In this document: one piece after another, positions 18,505 to 26,364 of the stretch
Layout of the letters: each line of letters starts with the position of its first letter
Position numbering within the stretch: position 1 is the first letter of the stretch
Assembly: GCF_017309385.1 (NCBI RefSeq)
Contig: NZ_JAFJMJ010000002.1
Coordinates: 3,027,472 to 3,091,471, forward strand
Source: Amycolatopsis sp. 195334CR
Lineage (GTDB): Bacteria > Actinomycetota > Actinomycetes > Mycobacteriales > Pseudonocardiaceae
Length of the DNA stretch: 64,000 nucleotides
Direction: 5' to 3'
Program-made: the position numbers and the translations under genes
Notes under the pieces: model-generated
Told to the model about the DNA's origin: nothing
What the model saw: only the letters and a program-made list of their open reading frames with translations
The model's database searches: none

Positions 18505-18894
18505 TCAGCTGTCGGTGGTCTTCTCGCAGGTCACCGGGCCACCGGCAGCCGGGGCGGTCACCTTGGCCAGCTCCTTCACCCCGTCGAGCAGGATGCGGCA
18601 GGTCAGCGTGAGATCACCGGTCGGCTTCGCGGTGACCTCCGCCTTCTGCCCGGCGGCGACCACGACCTCCTGCTTCCACGGCACCCCGACGGGCCCGGTG
18701 ACGGTGTCCTGCTTCACCTCGTCGTTGTACCGGTCCGGCGACTGCGCGAAGCTGACGTCCGACAGCGTGCCGCCGTTCGCGTCGGTCACCTCGTAGGTGA
18801 TGGCCCACGACTTGCCGCTGGGATTCGAACACGCCGACGCACCCAGCAGCACACCCGCCGCCAGCACGATCCCGAGCCCTTGCTTGATCTCCAT
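18505..18894 (-). CDS. MmpS-like small lipoprotein
   Basis: A 129-residue secreted lipoprotein. The signal peptide ends in the lipobox LLGASAC (Cys22). The mature domain YEVTDANGGTLSDVSFAQS, PWKQEV and TCRILLDGVKEL matches the beta-sandwich pattern of mycobacterial MmpS proteins, including the conserved CRI..DG turn. MmpS partners normally pair with MmpL transporters, but none is encoded here. The gene is convergent with the nitrilase gene (stops adjoin) and divergent from the HAF-repeat gene. Confidence in the fold is moderate. Confidence 0.6.
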   Translation of the reverse strand: MEIKQGLGIVLAAGVLLGASACSNPSGKSWAITYEVTDANGGTLSDVSFAQSPDRYNDEVKQDTVTGPVGVPWKQEVVVAAGQKAEVTAKPTGDLTLTCRILLDGVKELAKVTAPAAGGPVTCEKTTDS

Positions 18895-18943
18895 GGCGCT
18901 CAGGCTAGGAAAACCCGGGCCGCGAGGGCGTCCACCCGGCGTC

Positions 18944-18973
18944 GGATCAGCCGATAGTGCTATCGGCTGATCC
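18944..18973. promoter_or_regulatory. 30-bp near-perfect palindrome in divergent promoter region
   Basis: Two perfect 14-bp arms (GGATCAGCCGATAG and its complement) separated by TG. It sits between the divergent MmpS-like and HAF-repeat genes. There is no T tract, so it is not an obvious terminator. Its length suits a TetR-type dimeric repressor, but no such gene adjoins. Confidence 0.6.
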
Positions 18974-19087
18974 CGTTGTCACCGGGTCGTGAACTGAGCC
19001 CGTTCGGCCGCTGTTGGGCGGTGTGCCCGTGGTTATGCTGCGAATGTCCTTGCAGGGGGCCGGGACAATCGACTTTGGGGGAATGAC

Positions 19088-20200
19088 ATGCGGAAATCTC
19101 GCGCTTCAGCCTGCGCTGCCGTCGTGGTGGGCCTGATCGCCGCCGGGAGCGCGGCGCCCGCCGCCGCGGCCGTGCGGGCGCCCGTCGATCTGGGCACCCT
19201 GCCGGGCGGCGATTACAGCGCCACCACGGCGATCAACAACCAGGGTTCCGTCGCCGGCATCGCGAACACGAGCGACGGTGTCTCCCACCCGGTCCGCTGG
19301 TCGCGCACCGGGACGATCACCCAGCTTTCGCTGCCGGACGGCGTCGACTTCGGCCAGACGGTCGACATCAACGAGTCGAACACGGTGCTCGGTTATTACC
19401 AGGACCAGCAGCTCGCCCTCCACCCGGCAGCCTGGGACGCCAGTGGGGTCCGGACAGACCTGCCGTTGCCGCCGGGCACCGAATTCAGCCGGGTCAACGA
19501 CCTGAACAACGCCGGCACAGCCGTCGGCTACGCGAGCCCCAACCCCGTCCGGTGGAACACCGACGGCACGGTCACCGTGCTCCCGCTGCTGCCGGACGCC
19601 ACGGGCGGGCAGGCCGTCGCGATCAACGACGCCGGGACGATCGTCGGCTTCTCCCGCCAGTCCGACGGCACCGGGCACGCCGTGCGCTGGTCCCCGGACG
19701 GCACCATCACCGTCCTCGGCGCCCTGGGTGGCGGCGACAGCGACCCCGCCGACGTCAACGAGCGCGGCGCGGCCGCCGGTCAGGCGCGGGCGCCGGACGG
19801 CGCCTTCTACGCCGTGCGGTGGACCGAGAACGGCCAGCTCACCGCACTCGGTCCGGCCTACAGCAGGGCTTTGGCGATCAACGACCGCGGCGTCGTGGTC
19901 GGCACCGCGGGAAGCACTCCGACGCGGTGGACGGGCACCACATCGACCGCGCTGCCCCTGCTGGAAGGCGACTTCCAGGGCTACGCCGCCGACGTGAACC
20001 GGACCGGCGTCGTCGCCGGTCTCTCCGGCGACCCGTTCACCAACGGCCGCGGCGTGGTGTGGAGTGCCGCGGGCACCGTGACCGAGCTCGGCCCGGTGCC
20101 GGGCAGGCGGGTCACCTCGGTCCACGACCTCAACGACCGGGGCGAGATCGTCGGCAACATGCGGATGGCGAACGGCGACATCCACGCGGTCCGGTGGTAG
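19088..20200 (+). CDS. Secreted HAF-repeat (extracellular repeat) protein
   Basis: A 370-residue secreted protein with a clear signal peptide (basic MRKSRASAC, hydrophobic core, AAPAAAA cleavage area near 28). The mature part is a chain of about seven 45-residue repeats built on AINNQGSVAG, DINESNTVLGYY, DLNNAGTAVGYA, AINDAGTIVGFS, DVNERGAAAGQA, AINDRGVVVG and DLNDRGEIVGNM. Each is followed by VRW or RW. This is the HAF family, predicted to fold as a beta-propeller. Function outside the cell is unknown. It stands alone, with its promoter in the gap holding the 30-bp palindrome; GGGGGAA precedes the ATG. Confidence 0.8.
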   Translation: MRKSRASACAAVVVGLIAAGSAAPAAAAVRAPVDLGTLPGGDYSATTAINNQGSVAGIANTSDGVSHPVRWSRTGTITQLSLPDGVDFGQTVDINESNTVLGYYQDQQLALHPAAWDASGVRTDLPLPPGTEFSRVNDLNNAGTAVGYASPNPVRWNTDGTVTVLPLLPDATGGQAVAINDAGTIVGFSRQSDGTGHAVRWSPDGTITVLGALGGGDSDPADVNERGAAAGQARAPDGAFYAVRWTENGQLTALGPAYSRALAINDRGVVVGTAGSTPTRWTGTTSTALPLLEGDFQGYAADVNRTGVVAGLSGDPFTNGRGVVWSAAGTVTELGPVPGRRVTSVHDLNDRGEIVGNMRMANGDIHAVRW

Positions 20201-20266
20201 CGCCGCGCTTCGCCGTTCGGACCGTACACAGTGGACCCAGTTGATCGATCGCCTAGGCTGCGGGGT

Positions 20267-21265
20267 GTGCCGGCCCGCCGCGTCGTGATCGTCGCCTACG
20301 ACGGTGCCCAGATCCTCGACGCGGCCTCCCCGGCCGGTGCGCTGGAGATCGCGAACTCGCACGGCGCCGATCCGCCGTACGCCGTCGAACTGGTCACCGG
20401 CAAGGGCGCCACCATCCGCACCTCGTCGGGCCTCCAGCTGGCCGGGACCCGGCGGATCGCGACCGTGACCGGCCGGATCGACACCCTGCTGGTGGTCGGC
20501 GGGGCGGGTGCCGAAACCGCCGCGCACGACGAGGCGATGCTGGCGCAGCTCCGCCGCCTGGCCGGTCGCAGCCGCCGGTACGGCTCGGTGTGCACGGGTG
20601 CCTTCGTCCTGGCGGCGGCCGGCTTGCTCGACCACAAGCGGGTCACCACGCACTGGCGGTACAGCGCGCTGCTCGCCGACGGCTTCCCCGCGGTCGAGGT
20701 CGACGCCGCGCCGCTCTACATCCGGGACGGGAACGTCTACACCTCGGCCGGGGTGACCAGCGCGCTCGACCTGACCCTCGCGCTGGTCGAGGACGACCAC
20801 GGTCCGGCGCTGGCCCGCGAGGTGGCCAGGGAGCTGGTCACCTACCTGCACCGGCCGGCCGACCAGGCGCAGCTCAGCGTGTTCGTCAGCGCGCCGCCGG
20901 GCAACCGGGTGGTGGACGACCTGCTGCGGTACGTCACCGCGAACCTGGGCGCCGACCTCAGCCCGGGGGCGCTGGCCGCCCGCGCGGGCATCACCCCGCG
21001 GCACCTGTCGCGGTTGTTCGGCACGCACCTGGGCACCACGCCCGCCAAGGCCGTCCGGGCCACGCGCACCGAGGCGGCGGCGCACCTGGCCATCGGGACG
21101 GACCTGCCGCTGGCCACCATCGCCCGGCGGTGCGGGCTGGGGACCGCGGCCACGCTGCGGCACGCCTTCCTCGACCGGTACGGCGTCACCGGGGACATCC
21201 TTCGCAAGCGGACGGACATCCCGCCCCCGCGGCAGCACCACGGTGCCCAGAATCCCGGGGCATGA
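20267..21265 (+). CDS. GlxA-type regulator (DJ-1/PfpI domain plus AraC helix-turn-helix)
   Basis: A 332-residue regulator. Residues 1-180 form a DJ-1/PfpI amidotransferase-like domain (VVIVAYDGAQILDAASPAGAL, then YGSVCTGAFVLAAAGLLDHKRVTTHWR with the elbow Cys). Residues 220-318 form an AraC DNA-binding domain (LAARAGITPRHLSRLF and TIARRCGLGTAATLRHAF). I prefer GTG at 20267, just after a TAGGCT-like -10 element, as in leaderless actinobacterial genes. An upstream ATG at 20231 would add 12 residues. The next gene overlaps by four bases and encodes an exported PfpI protein, so the pair forms one unit. Confidence 0.85.
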   Translation: MPARRVVIVAYDGAQILDAASPAGALEIANSHGADPPYAVELVTGKGATIRTSSGLQLAGTRRIATVTGRIDTLLVVGGAGAETAAHDEAMLAQLRRLAGRSRRYGSVCTGAFVLAAAGLLDHKRVTTHWRYSALLADGFPAVEVDAAPLYIRDGNVYTSAGVTSALDLTLALVEDDHGPALAREVARELVTYLHRPADQAQLSVFVSAPPGNRVVDDLLRYVTANLGADLSPGALAARAGITPRHLSRLFGTHLGTTPAKAVRATRTEAAAHLAIGTDLPLATIARRCGLGTAATLRHAFLDRYGVTGDILRKRTDIPPPRQHHGAQNPGA

Positions 21266-22005
21266 ACACCACACGCAGAACCGTATTGGCCGCGGGCGCG
21301 AGCGCGGGTCTCGCGCTGGGCCTGGCTTCGACGGCGACCGCCGCTCCGGCGGCCGGTTCCGGCCCGCACATCGGCATCCTGCTCTACGACGGGTTCAGCC
21401 TGCTGGACCCGACCGGCCCGGCCGAACTGCTCTCCCGGGTCCCCGGTGCGACGGTGAGCATGATCGCCGAGCGCCGCGGCCCGGTGCGCACCGACACCGG
21501 GCAGGCGGCGGTGGTGGCGGACCGCTCCCTCGCCGAGGTACGGCGGCTCGACGTGCTGCTGGTGCCGGGCGCGGGCAACCGGGGCACCATCGCGGCGATG
21601 GAGAACCCGGTGCTGCTGGACTGGATCCGGCGCGTCGACCGGACCACCACCTGGACCACCGCGGTCTGCACCGGGACCCTGGTGCTCGGCGCGGCGGGCC
21701 TGCTGCGCGAGCGGGCCACGACGTACTGGGCCTCGGCGGACTACCTGGAGCAGACCTTCGGCGTGGAGTACGTCGCCGAGCGCTACGTGCGGGTCGGCAA
21801 GGTGATCACCGCGGCGGGGGTGTCTGCGGGCATCGACATGGCGCTGTACCTGGCTTCCCTGCTCACCGACGAGAACACCGCTCGCGCGGTGCAGCTGGCC
21901 GTCGAATACGCACCCGATCCCCCGTTCGACTCGGGAGACGCGGCCACGGCAACGCCGGAGCTGAAGAAGCTCGCCCTGGAGTTGCTGGCCAAGTCACAAA
22001 CCTGA
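21262..22005 (+). CDS. Tat-exported DJ-1/PfpI-family protein
   Basis: A 247-residue protein that starts with a Tat-like signal: NTTRRTVLAAGASAGLALGLA, cut near ATAAPA. The mature part is a DJ-1/PfpI domain: IGILLYDGFSLLDPTGPAELL, LLVPGAGNRGT and TAVCTGTLVLGAAGLLRERATTYW, with the nucleophile-elbow Cys. Export of a PfpI protein is uncommon; most act inside the cell. Isonitrile-hydratase-like or glyoxalase-like activity is possible. The ATG overlaps the regulator stop. Confidence 0.8.
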   Translation: MNTTRRTVLAAGASAGLALGLASTATAAPAAGSGPHIGILLYDGFSLLDPTGPAELLSRVPGATVSMIAERRGPVRTDTGQAAVVADRSLAEVRRLDVLLVPGAGNRGTIAAMENPVLLDWIRRVDRTTTWTTAVCTGTLVLGAAGLLRERATTYWASADYLEQTFGVEYVAERYVRVGKVITAAGVSAGIDMALYLASLLTDENTARAVQLAVEYAPDPPFDSGDAATATPELKKLALELLAKSQT

Positions 22006-22019
22006 GCTGTTCGCGCGGG

Positions 22020-22063
22020 GTGTGAAACCCGCCGGGGGTGGGTAAGTCGAACGTGGGTTCGAC
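22020..22063 (+). promoter_or_regulatory. Possible stress-sigma promoter and hyphenated palindrome
   Basis: GTGT, sixteen bases, then GGGTAA (22040-22045) resembles the actinobacterial SigB-type promoter. It is followed at once by the palindrome GTCGAAC-GTGG-GTTCGAC (22046-22063) and then the ribosome site of the DUF3072-like gene. The promoter call is tentative. Confidence 0.35.
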
Positions 22064-22076
22064 GAAAGGAGCCACC

Positions 22077-22271
22077 GTGACGCAGACGCCCGAGAAGGAT
22101 CCCGAGGACTGGACCACCGGCGACGAGCCGATGACCGGGCCGCAGGCTTCCTACCTGAGCACGCTCGCACAGGAGGCGGGGGTCAAAGTGCCGGAAGGCC
22201 TCACCAAGGTGGAAGCCTCCCGGCGCATCGATGAACTACAACAACAAACCGGCCGGGGCACCGACACCTGA
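22077..22271 (+). CDS. DUF3072-like small protein
   Basis: A 64-residue acidic protein with DWTTGDEPMTGPQASYL, then LTKVEASRRIDELQQQTGRG, the pattern I know as DUF3072. This is a helix-rich SAP-like peptide domain found alone in many actinomycetes. GTG at 22077 is chosen because GAAAGGAG lies six bases upstream; the longer frame from 22038 would pass through the ribosome site. Function unknown. A possible stress-sigma promoter precedes it. Confidence 0.7.
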   Translation: MTQTPEKDPEDWTTGDEPMTGPQASYLSTLAQEAGVKVPEGLTKVEASRRIDELQQQTGRGTDT

Positions 22272-22281
22272 GTGCCGGTCC

Positions 22282-23451
22282 CTACCGGTCCACCACTGTC
22301 AAGAAGCCTTCGGTGACCAGGCGCCGGACCAGTACCAACCGGCCCCGCTCGTCGAGGCCACCGGGGAGATCCCGGGCGGTGAACTCACCGGCTTCACCGG
22401 CGAACTCCAGGTCGACGGCCACCCGCGCCGGCATTCGCACCGCCTTTCCGTGGAACGACAACACCACCACGTCGCCTTCGGTGCGCAACCGCCACGCGAG
22501 GTCCGCGCGCTTGCTCACCACGCTGGACAGGCTCAGGCAGGCAACCGAACCCAGGTCGAGCAGGTGGCCGTCGAGCGACACCGGGGCGCCCCGCGCCACC
22601 ACCTCCTCCGCGTTGTCGAGCAGAGCCCCTGGATCAAGGGCGTCGCGGAAAGCTCCGGCCAGGTGGTTCAGCTGTTCCTCGGCCCCCTGGCGATCCCTGG
22701 CGAAGCCGAACGGGAGCGCGGCACGGAAGCGCGCGTCCCGCTCGATCAGCTCCTCCAGCGCCCCGAGCAGGACGGAAGCCCAGGTGACCGGCCGGACGCC
22801 GACGGTGAGGTGCAGGGACACCTCGGTGGTGCTCACCGCGTCGTGGGGAAACCCCCGGGGGAGGTACAGCGCGTCCCCGGCCGCGAGATCGAACTCCGCC
22901 AGCGGGGTTCCGGCCGCCCCGCCGCGGAAAGCCTGTCCCGGCAACGGTGCTCGGATCGGCCGCTCGTACCACCGCCACCGCTTCGACCCCGAGAGCTGGA
23001 GGACAAAAACGTCGTGGGTGTCGTAATGGGTCGCCAATCCCTGCTCGTGCGGAGGAGTCAGATAAGCATTGGCCTGGAACGTCGCGGAGAACTCCTCGCC
23101 CAGTGCCGAACAGGCCCGCCGCAGCGGCTCGTGCCGCTCGTGCAGGAACTGGAGCGCCAGGGTGCAACCGTCCCGGAACCGGGCGAACATCCTTTCCACG
23201 CGCAGGCCGTCCGGCCCGGCGTCGCCGCCGAGGCCGAGTTGCCTGCCCTGGTGCAGCACGCGGACCACCGGTTCCCGGACGCCCGAACCCGCCAGCATCC
23301 GGTCGACCTCGGCCAGGGTGAGCAGTTCGTGGTAGTAGCCCGGGTCGTCGCGGTGGACGACGAGCGGCCGGTTCTCCCAGTGCTCACGCACGAAGACCCC
23401 GGGATCGACCGGGTGGATCAGCCGGGCGAGGCCGAATCCTCCGCCCATCAT
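22282..23451 (-). CDS. JmjC-type Fe(II)/2-oxoglutarate oxygenase (ROX-like cupin)
   Basis: A 389-residue JmjC protein related to ribosomal-oxygenase-like hydroxylases. The iron site is readable: HYDTHDVFVLQLSGSKRWRWYE gives His142, Asp144 and the 2-oxoglutarate Lys157, and GDALYLPRGFPHDA gives the distal His203. A helical and winged-helix-like C-terminus (about 220-389) follows. It should hydroxylate a residue in a protein or peptide. The start ATG overlaps the stop of the small upstream gene (ATGA), which makes that gene's product the prime candidate substrate. Both belong to a minus-strand run behind TetR, OYE and SDR genes. Confidence 0.82.
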   Translation of the reverse strand: MMGGGFGLARLIHPVDPGVFVREHWENRPLVVHRDDPGYYHELLTLAEVDRMLAGSGVREPVVRVLHQGRQLGLGGDAGPDGLRVERMFARFRDGCTLALQFLHERHEPLRRACSALGEEFSATFQANAYLTPPHEQGLATHYDTHDVFVLQLSGSKRWRWYERPIRAPLPGQAFRGGAAGTPLAEFDLAAGDALYLPRGFPHDAVSTTEVSLHLTVGVRPVTWASVLLGALEELIERDARFRAALPFGFARDRQGAEEQLNHLAGAFRDALDPGALLDNAEEVVARGAPVSLDGHLLDLGSVACLSLSSVVSKRADLAWRLRTEGDVVVLSFHGKAVRMPARVAVDLEFAGEAGEFTARDLPGGLDERGRLVLVRRLVTEGFLTVVDR

Positions 23452-23807
23452 TCGGGCAGGCTGTGCACCAGGTCGACCCCGTCGGCGTCGGAGATCGGGC
23501 CGATGTCCCCGTCCGCGTGAATCGGGTCCGAGCCGGGGCCGACGTCGAGGTCGAAGGTCGGGTTGTCCGCGATCGCGACAACGGCCCGGTGCGTGATCTC
23601 CACCGAGCCGAGCAACGCGGACAAAGGAATGGTGACCTTGATTTCCGCGACCTCGATCTCCTCGTCGGAAAGCGTGGTCGCCTCCGCCGTCATCCTTTTC
23701 CGAAGAGTGATCACGGCTTCGGTCTTCTTCAGGGAAAGATCTTTCAACCGCTCGAGTTTCGATTCGGCAGTTTCCCCACTTCGGGGTCTTTCCGGTTCCT
23801 CGGCCAT
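23448..23807 (-). CDS. Small FDLD-motif protein, possible peptide substrate of the JmjC enzyme
   Basis: A 119-residue hydrophilic protein with no membrane segment. It has an N-terminal Lys/Arg-rich helical region (ESKLERLKDLSLKKTEAV), a middle segment resembling a short beta hairpin (VAEIKVTIPLSALLGSVEITHRAVVAIA), then NPTFDLDVGPG (FDLD at 85-88) and an Asp-rich tail ending in SLPE. FxLD followed by a short tail is a mark of one group of actinobacterial RiPP precursors. The Asp-rich tail would suit beta-hydroxylation by the overlapping JmjC gene. No lanthionine or other RiPP enzymes are nearby, so this is only a hypothesis. I start at ATG 23807; an ATG at 23867 would add 20 residues. Confidence 0.5.
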   Translation of the reverse strand: MAEEPERPRSGETAESKLERLKDLSLKKTEAVITLRKRMTAEATTLSDEEIEVAEIKVTIPLSALLGSVEITHRAVVAIADNPTFDLDVGPGSDPIHADGDIGPISDADGVDLVHSLPE

Positions 23808-23874
23808 TTTTCCGGCCCCCTCTCCTGCCAGCCCCATATCATCCCACGTCCGTGACGGATAATCCACGCGCGAT

Positions 23875-24597
23875 TCAGAATTCGGTGGGGCGCATCAGTG
23901 CGTCCGAGCCGCCGTCTATCGAAAATTGGGCGCCGTGGATGTAGGAGGCTTGCGGGCCCAGCAGGTACACGATCAACGCGGCCACCTCCTCCGGGCGGCC
24001 GTGCCGGGCGATCGGGGCCTGGTAGTTCCGGATCGCGTCGCCGTAGCGGGGGTCTGTCAAGGCCCCGGCCAGCAAGGGGGTCTCGACGGCACCCGGGGCG
24101 ACCGTGTTCAGGCGCACCCCGGCGGCACCCCAGGCACCGACCCGCTGCCGTACCGCTACGGTCAGGGCGTTCTTCGACCACACGTAGGCCAACTGGCCCC
24201 GATACTCACCCGCCGAAGCCAGCGCCGAGGCTTCCTCGCCCCGCGAAATCGGGTTGTCCGCCCAGCGCACCATCGTCGAGGCCGACGACGAAACGGCCAC
24301 CGCCGCCGTGCGCAAGGCCGGGAACAGCCCGTCCAGCAAAGCCACCGCGCCCCAGTAGTTCACCTCGATGATCCGCATCGGGTCCGGGGTGTGCGGGCCG
24401 ACCCCGGCGCACAGCACCAGCCCCTCCAGCTCACCACGGGCCAGCACCTCGTCGATCGCCCGCTGCCTGCCGCCGGGTGTGCTCAGGTCCGCGCACACCT
24501 CCGCGTCCCGCAGATCGACGCCGACCACCTCGTGACCGTCCAAAGCGGACACCACCGCCGCGCCGATGCCCGACGCGGAACCCGTCACGGCGATCAT
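23875..24597 (-). CDS. Short-chain dehydrogenase/reductase (SDR)
   Basis: A 240-residue SDR with a compact N-terminus: MIAVTGSASGIGAAV for the cofactor, LVLCAGVGPH, AVAVSSSAST with the catalytic Ser, and YVWSKNALTVAVR with Tyr and Lys. TVAPGAVETPLLAG follows. The ATG at 24597 overlaps the stop of the OYE gene (ATGA). It is shorter than its two SDR neighbours elsewhere in the window because the region between the cofactor motif and the NAG-like motif is trimmed. It likely reduces or oxidises the same substrate as the OYE enzyme. Confidence 0.87.
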   Translation of the reverse strand: MIAVTGSASGIGAAVVSALDGHEVVGVDLRDAEVCADLSTPGGRQRAIDEVLARGELEGLVLCAGVGPHTPDPMRIIEVNYWGAVALLDGLFPALRTAAVAVSSSASTMVRWADNPISRGEEASALASAGEYRGQLAYVWSKNALTVAVRQRVGAWGAAGVRLNTVAPGAVETPLLAGALTDPRYGDAIRNYQAPIARHGRPEEVAALIVYLLGPQASYIHGAQFSIDGGSDALMRPTEF

Positions 24598-25748
24598 CCG
24601 GCCGCCAGCACGCAGTGCGTACCGCGGTAGATCGTCGGCATGCACTTGTTGCAGTGCACGCACAACGACCTCGCCCCCGACCGCAGGCGCGACGGCAGAT
24701 CGGGCTCACGCAGCAACGCCCGCGCCATCGCGACGAAGGCGAACCCGTCCCCCATCGCCTGCTCCATCGTCTCCAGCTTCGTGATCCCGCCGAGCAGGAT
24801 CAGCGGCAGGTCCAGCGCCGCGCGGAACTGGCGTGCGCGATCGAGCAAGTACGCCTCCTGGAACGGATAACTGCGCAAGAACGCACCACCGGCCGCGCGC
24901 ACGCCCCACCGCACCGGCCGCGGGAACTGCGCGGCGAACTCCCGCAGTGGCGCGTCCCCGGTGAACAGGTACATCGGATTCAGCAGCGAACTGCCCGCGG
25001 TCAGCTCCAGCGCGTCGACCGTTCCGTCCGCCGCCAGCCACCGCGCCACCTGAACGCTTTCGTCCAGCCAGAACCCGCCCGGCACCCCGTCGTCCATGTT
25101 GAGCTTCGCCGTCACCGCGATCCGGTCGCCCACCGCGTCGCGGACCGCCCGCGCGATCTCCAGCGCCAGCCGGGCGCGGTTCTCCAGCGGCCCGCCGTAG
25201 GCATCCCGCCGGTGGTTCAACCGCGGGCTCAGGAACGAGCTGACCAGGTAGTTGTGTCCGAAGTGGATTTCCACCGCGTCGAACCCCGACGCCACGGCGA
25301 ACAACGCCGCCGACGCGTGCGCCCGCACCACCCGGGCCAGATCGTCCACTGTGGCCGCCCGGGTCATCCGCATGCCCAGCGGGTTCGGGAACCGGCCCGG
25401 CGCCAGCGCGGGCAGGCGGTTCGACGCCGCGTTCGCCACCGGGCCCGCGTGCCCGATCTGCGCGCTCACCGCCGCGCCCTCGGCGTGCACCGCTTCGGTG
25501 AGCCGCCGCAGGCCGGGCACCGCCTCGTCCCGCATCCAGAGCTGGTGCCGGTCGGTCCGGCCCTCCGGCGACACCGCGCAGTACGCGACCGTGGTCAGGG
25601 CCGCGCCACCACGGGCCACCCGCCGGTGGAACTCGATCAGCCGGTCGGTGACCACCGCGTCCGGCGTGGCCCCTTCGAAGGTCGCCGCCTTGATGATCCG
25701 GTTGCGCAGCGGCACCGGTCCCAGGTGCGCGGGCGTGAAGACGGTCAT
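24594..25748 (-). CDS. NADH:flavin oxidoreductase, Old Yellow Enzyme family
   Basis: A 384-residue FMN-binding TIM barrel. It shows PLRNRIIKAATFEG at the N-terminus, QIGHAGP, FDAVEIHFGHNYLVSSFLSPRLNHRRDAYGG with the substrate His/Asn-type pair, and FVAMARALLREPD for the phosphate. The Cys cluster CVHCNKCMPTIYRGTHC at the C-terminus belongs to the iron-sulfur OYE subgroup, but the large C-terminal NAD(P) domain of 2,4-dienoyl-CoA reductases is absent. It would reduce an activated C=C bond. It sits between TetR and SDR genes with four-base overlaps on both sides. Confidence 0.88.
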   Translation of the reverse strand: MTVFTPAHLGPVPLRNRIIKAATFEGATPDAVVTDRLIEFHRRVARGGAALTTVAYCAVSPEGRTDRHQLWMRDEAVPGLRRLTEAVHAEGAAVSAQIGHAGPVANAASNRLPALAPGRFPNPLGMRMTRAATVDDLARVVRAHASAALFAVASGFDAVEIHFGHNYLVSSFLSPRLNHRRDAYGGPLENRARLALEIARAVRDAVGDRIAVTAKLNMDDGVPGGFWLDESVQVARWLAADGTVDALELTAGSSLLNPMYLFTGDAPLREFAAQFPRPVRWGVRAAGGAFLRSYPFQEAYLLDRARQFRAALDLPLILLGGITKLETMEQAMGDGFAFVAMARALLREPDLPSRLRSGARSLCVHCNKCMPTIYRGTHCVLAAG

Positions 25749-26317
25749 GAGCCCGCCAATCCCGCCGTGACGAACGCGCGCAGGGTCGCCACCGGGACCT
25801 CGCCGGGCATGGCGTCGGCGAAGAACTCCAGCACCAGCCCGAAAGCGAGCAGCCAGCGCTGCGCCGCGGCCCGCTTCGACAGCTCCGGGCGGGCATCCCG
25901 CAGCAGTTCGACCCACGGCGCCAGGCCGAACCACCGCGAGGTCCACGCCGGTTCCCGCCGGTCACGCACGAACCGGGCGAGCAACCGCAGCCGCAGCCGC
26001 CCGACCGGGTCCTCGGCCAGTTCGGCCAGCGGCGTCACCACCAGGTCGACCAGTTCCGGCACGGTGGGCACCCAGCCCCCGCGCCGCCGCTCGGTGACCT
26101 CGTCCAGCCGCCGCTGCCACACCGGCGCCAGCCGCGCCTCCAGCAGCGCCGCGATCAGCGCGTCCTTCGACCCGAAGTGGTAGTGCACGGCTGCCGGGTT
26201 CATGCCCGCCGCGCTGTTGATCGCGCGGGCGGACACCGCGTCGTAGCCGGATTCCAGCAGCAGCCGCTCGGCGACGGTCAGCAGCCGCTCACGGGTGGGG
26301 GCGTCGGTGCCTGCCAT
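25745..26317 (-). CDS. TetR-family regulator of the OYE operon
   Basis: A 190-residue TetR regulator: TRERLLTVAERLLLESGYDAVSARAINSAAGMNPAAVHYHFGSKDALI (residues 7-54) is the DNA-binding domain, and the rest is a helical ligand domain. The ATG at 26317 fits the usual distance to the helix-turn-helix; a 12-residue longer frame is possible. A perfect TetR-like operator lies 33 bases upstream. It leads the operon TetR-OYE-SDR and probably represses itself and the enzymes. Confidence 0.9.
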   Translation of the reverse strand: MAGTDAPTRERLLTVAERLLLESGYDAVSARAINSAAGMNPAAVHYHFGSKDALIAALLEARLAPVWQRRLDEVTERRRGGWVPTVPELVDLVVTPLAELAEDPVGRLRLRLLARFVRDRREPAWTSRWFGLAPWVELLRDARPELSKRAAAQRWLLAFGLVLEFFADAMPGEVPVATLRAFVTAGLAGS

Positions 26318-26349
26318 GCACGCAGTGCACCACACCCCCGGCGGCAAAA

Positions 26350-26364
26350 TCAATCACTGATTGA
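26350..26364. promoter_or_regulatory. TetR operator TCAATCA-C-TGATTGA
   Basis: Perfect 7-bp arms around one base. It starts exactly at the stop codon of the MFS gene and lies 33-47 bases before the TetR start, so it should act as the operator of the TetR-OYE-SDR unit. Confidence 0.65.

Noticed and set aside
22038..22076. Longer start for the DUF3072-like protein
   Set aside because: The added residues are encoded by the palindrome and ribosome site; GTG 22077 has a clean GAAAGGAG.
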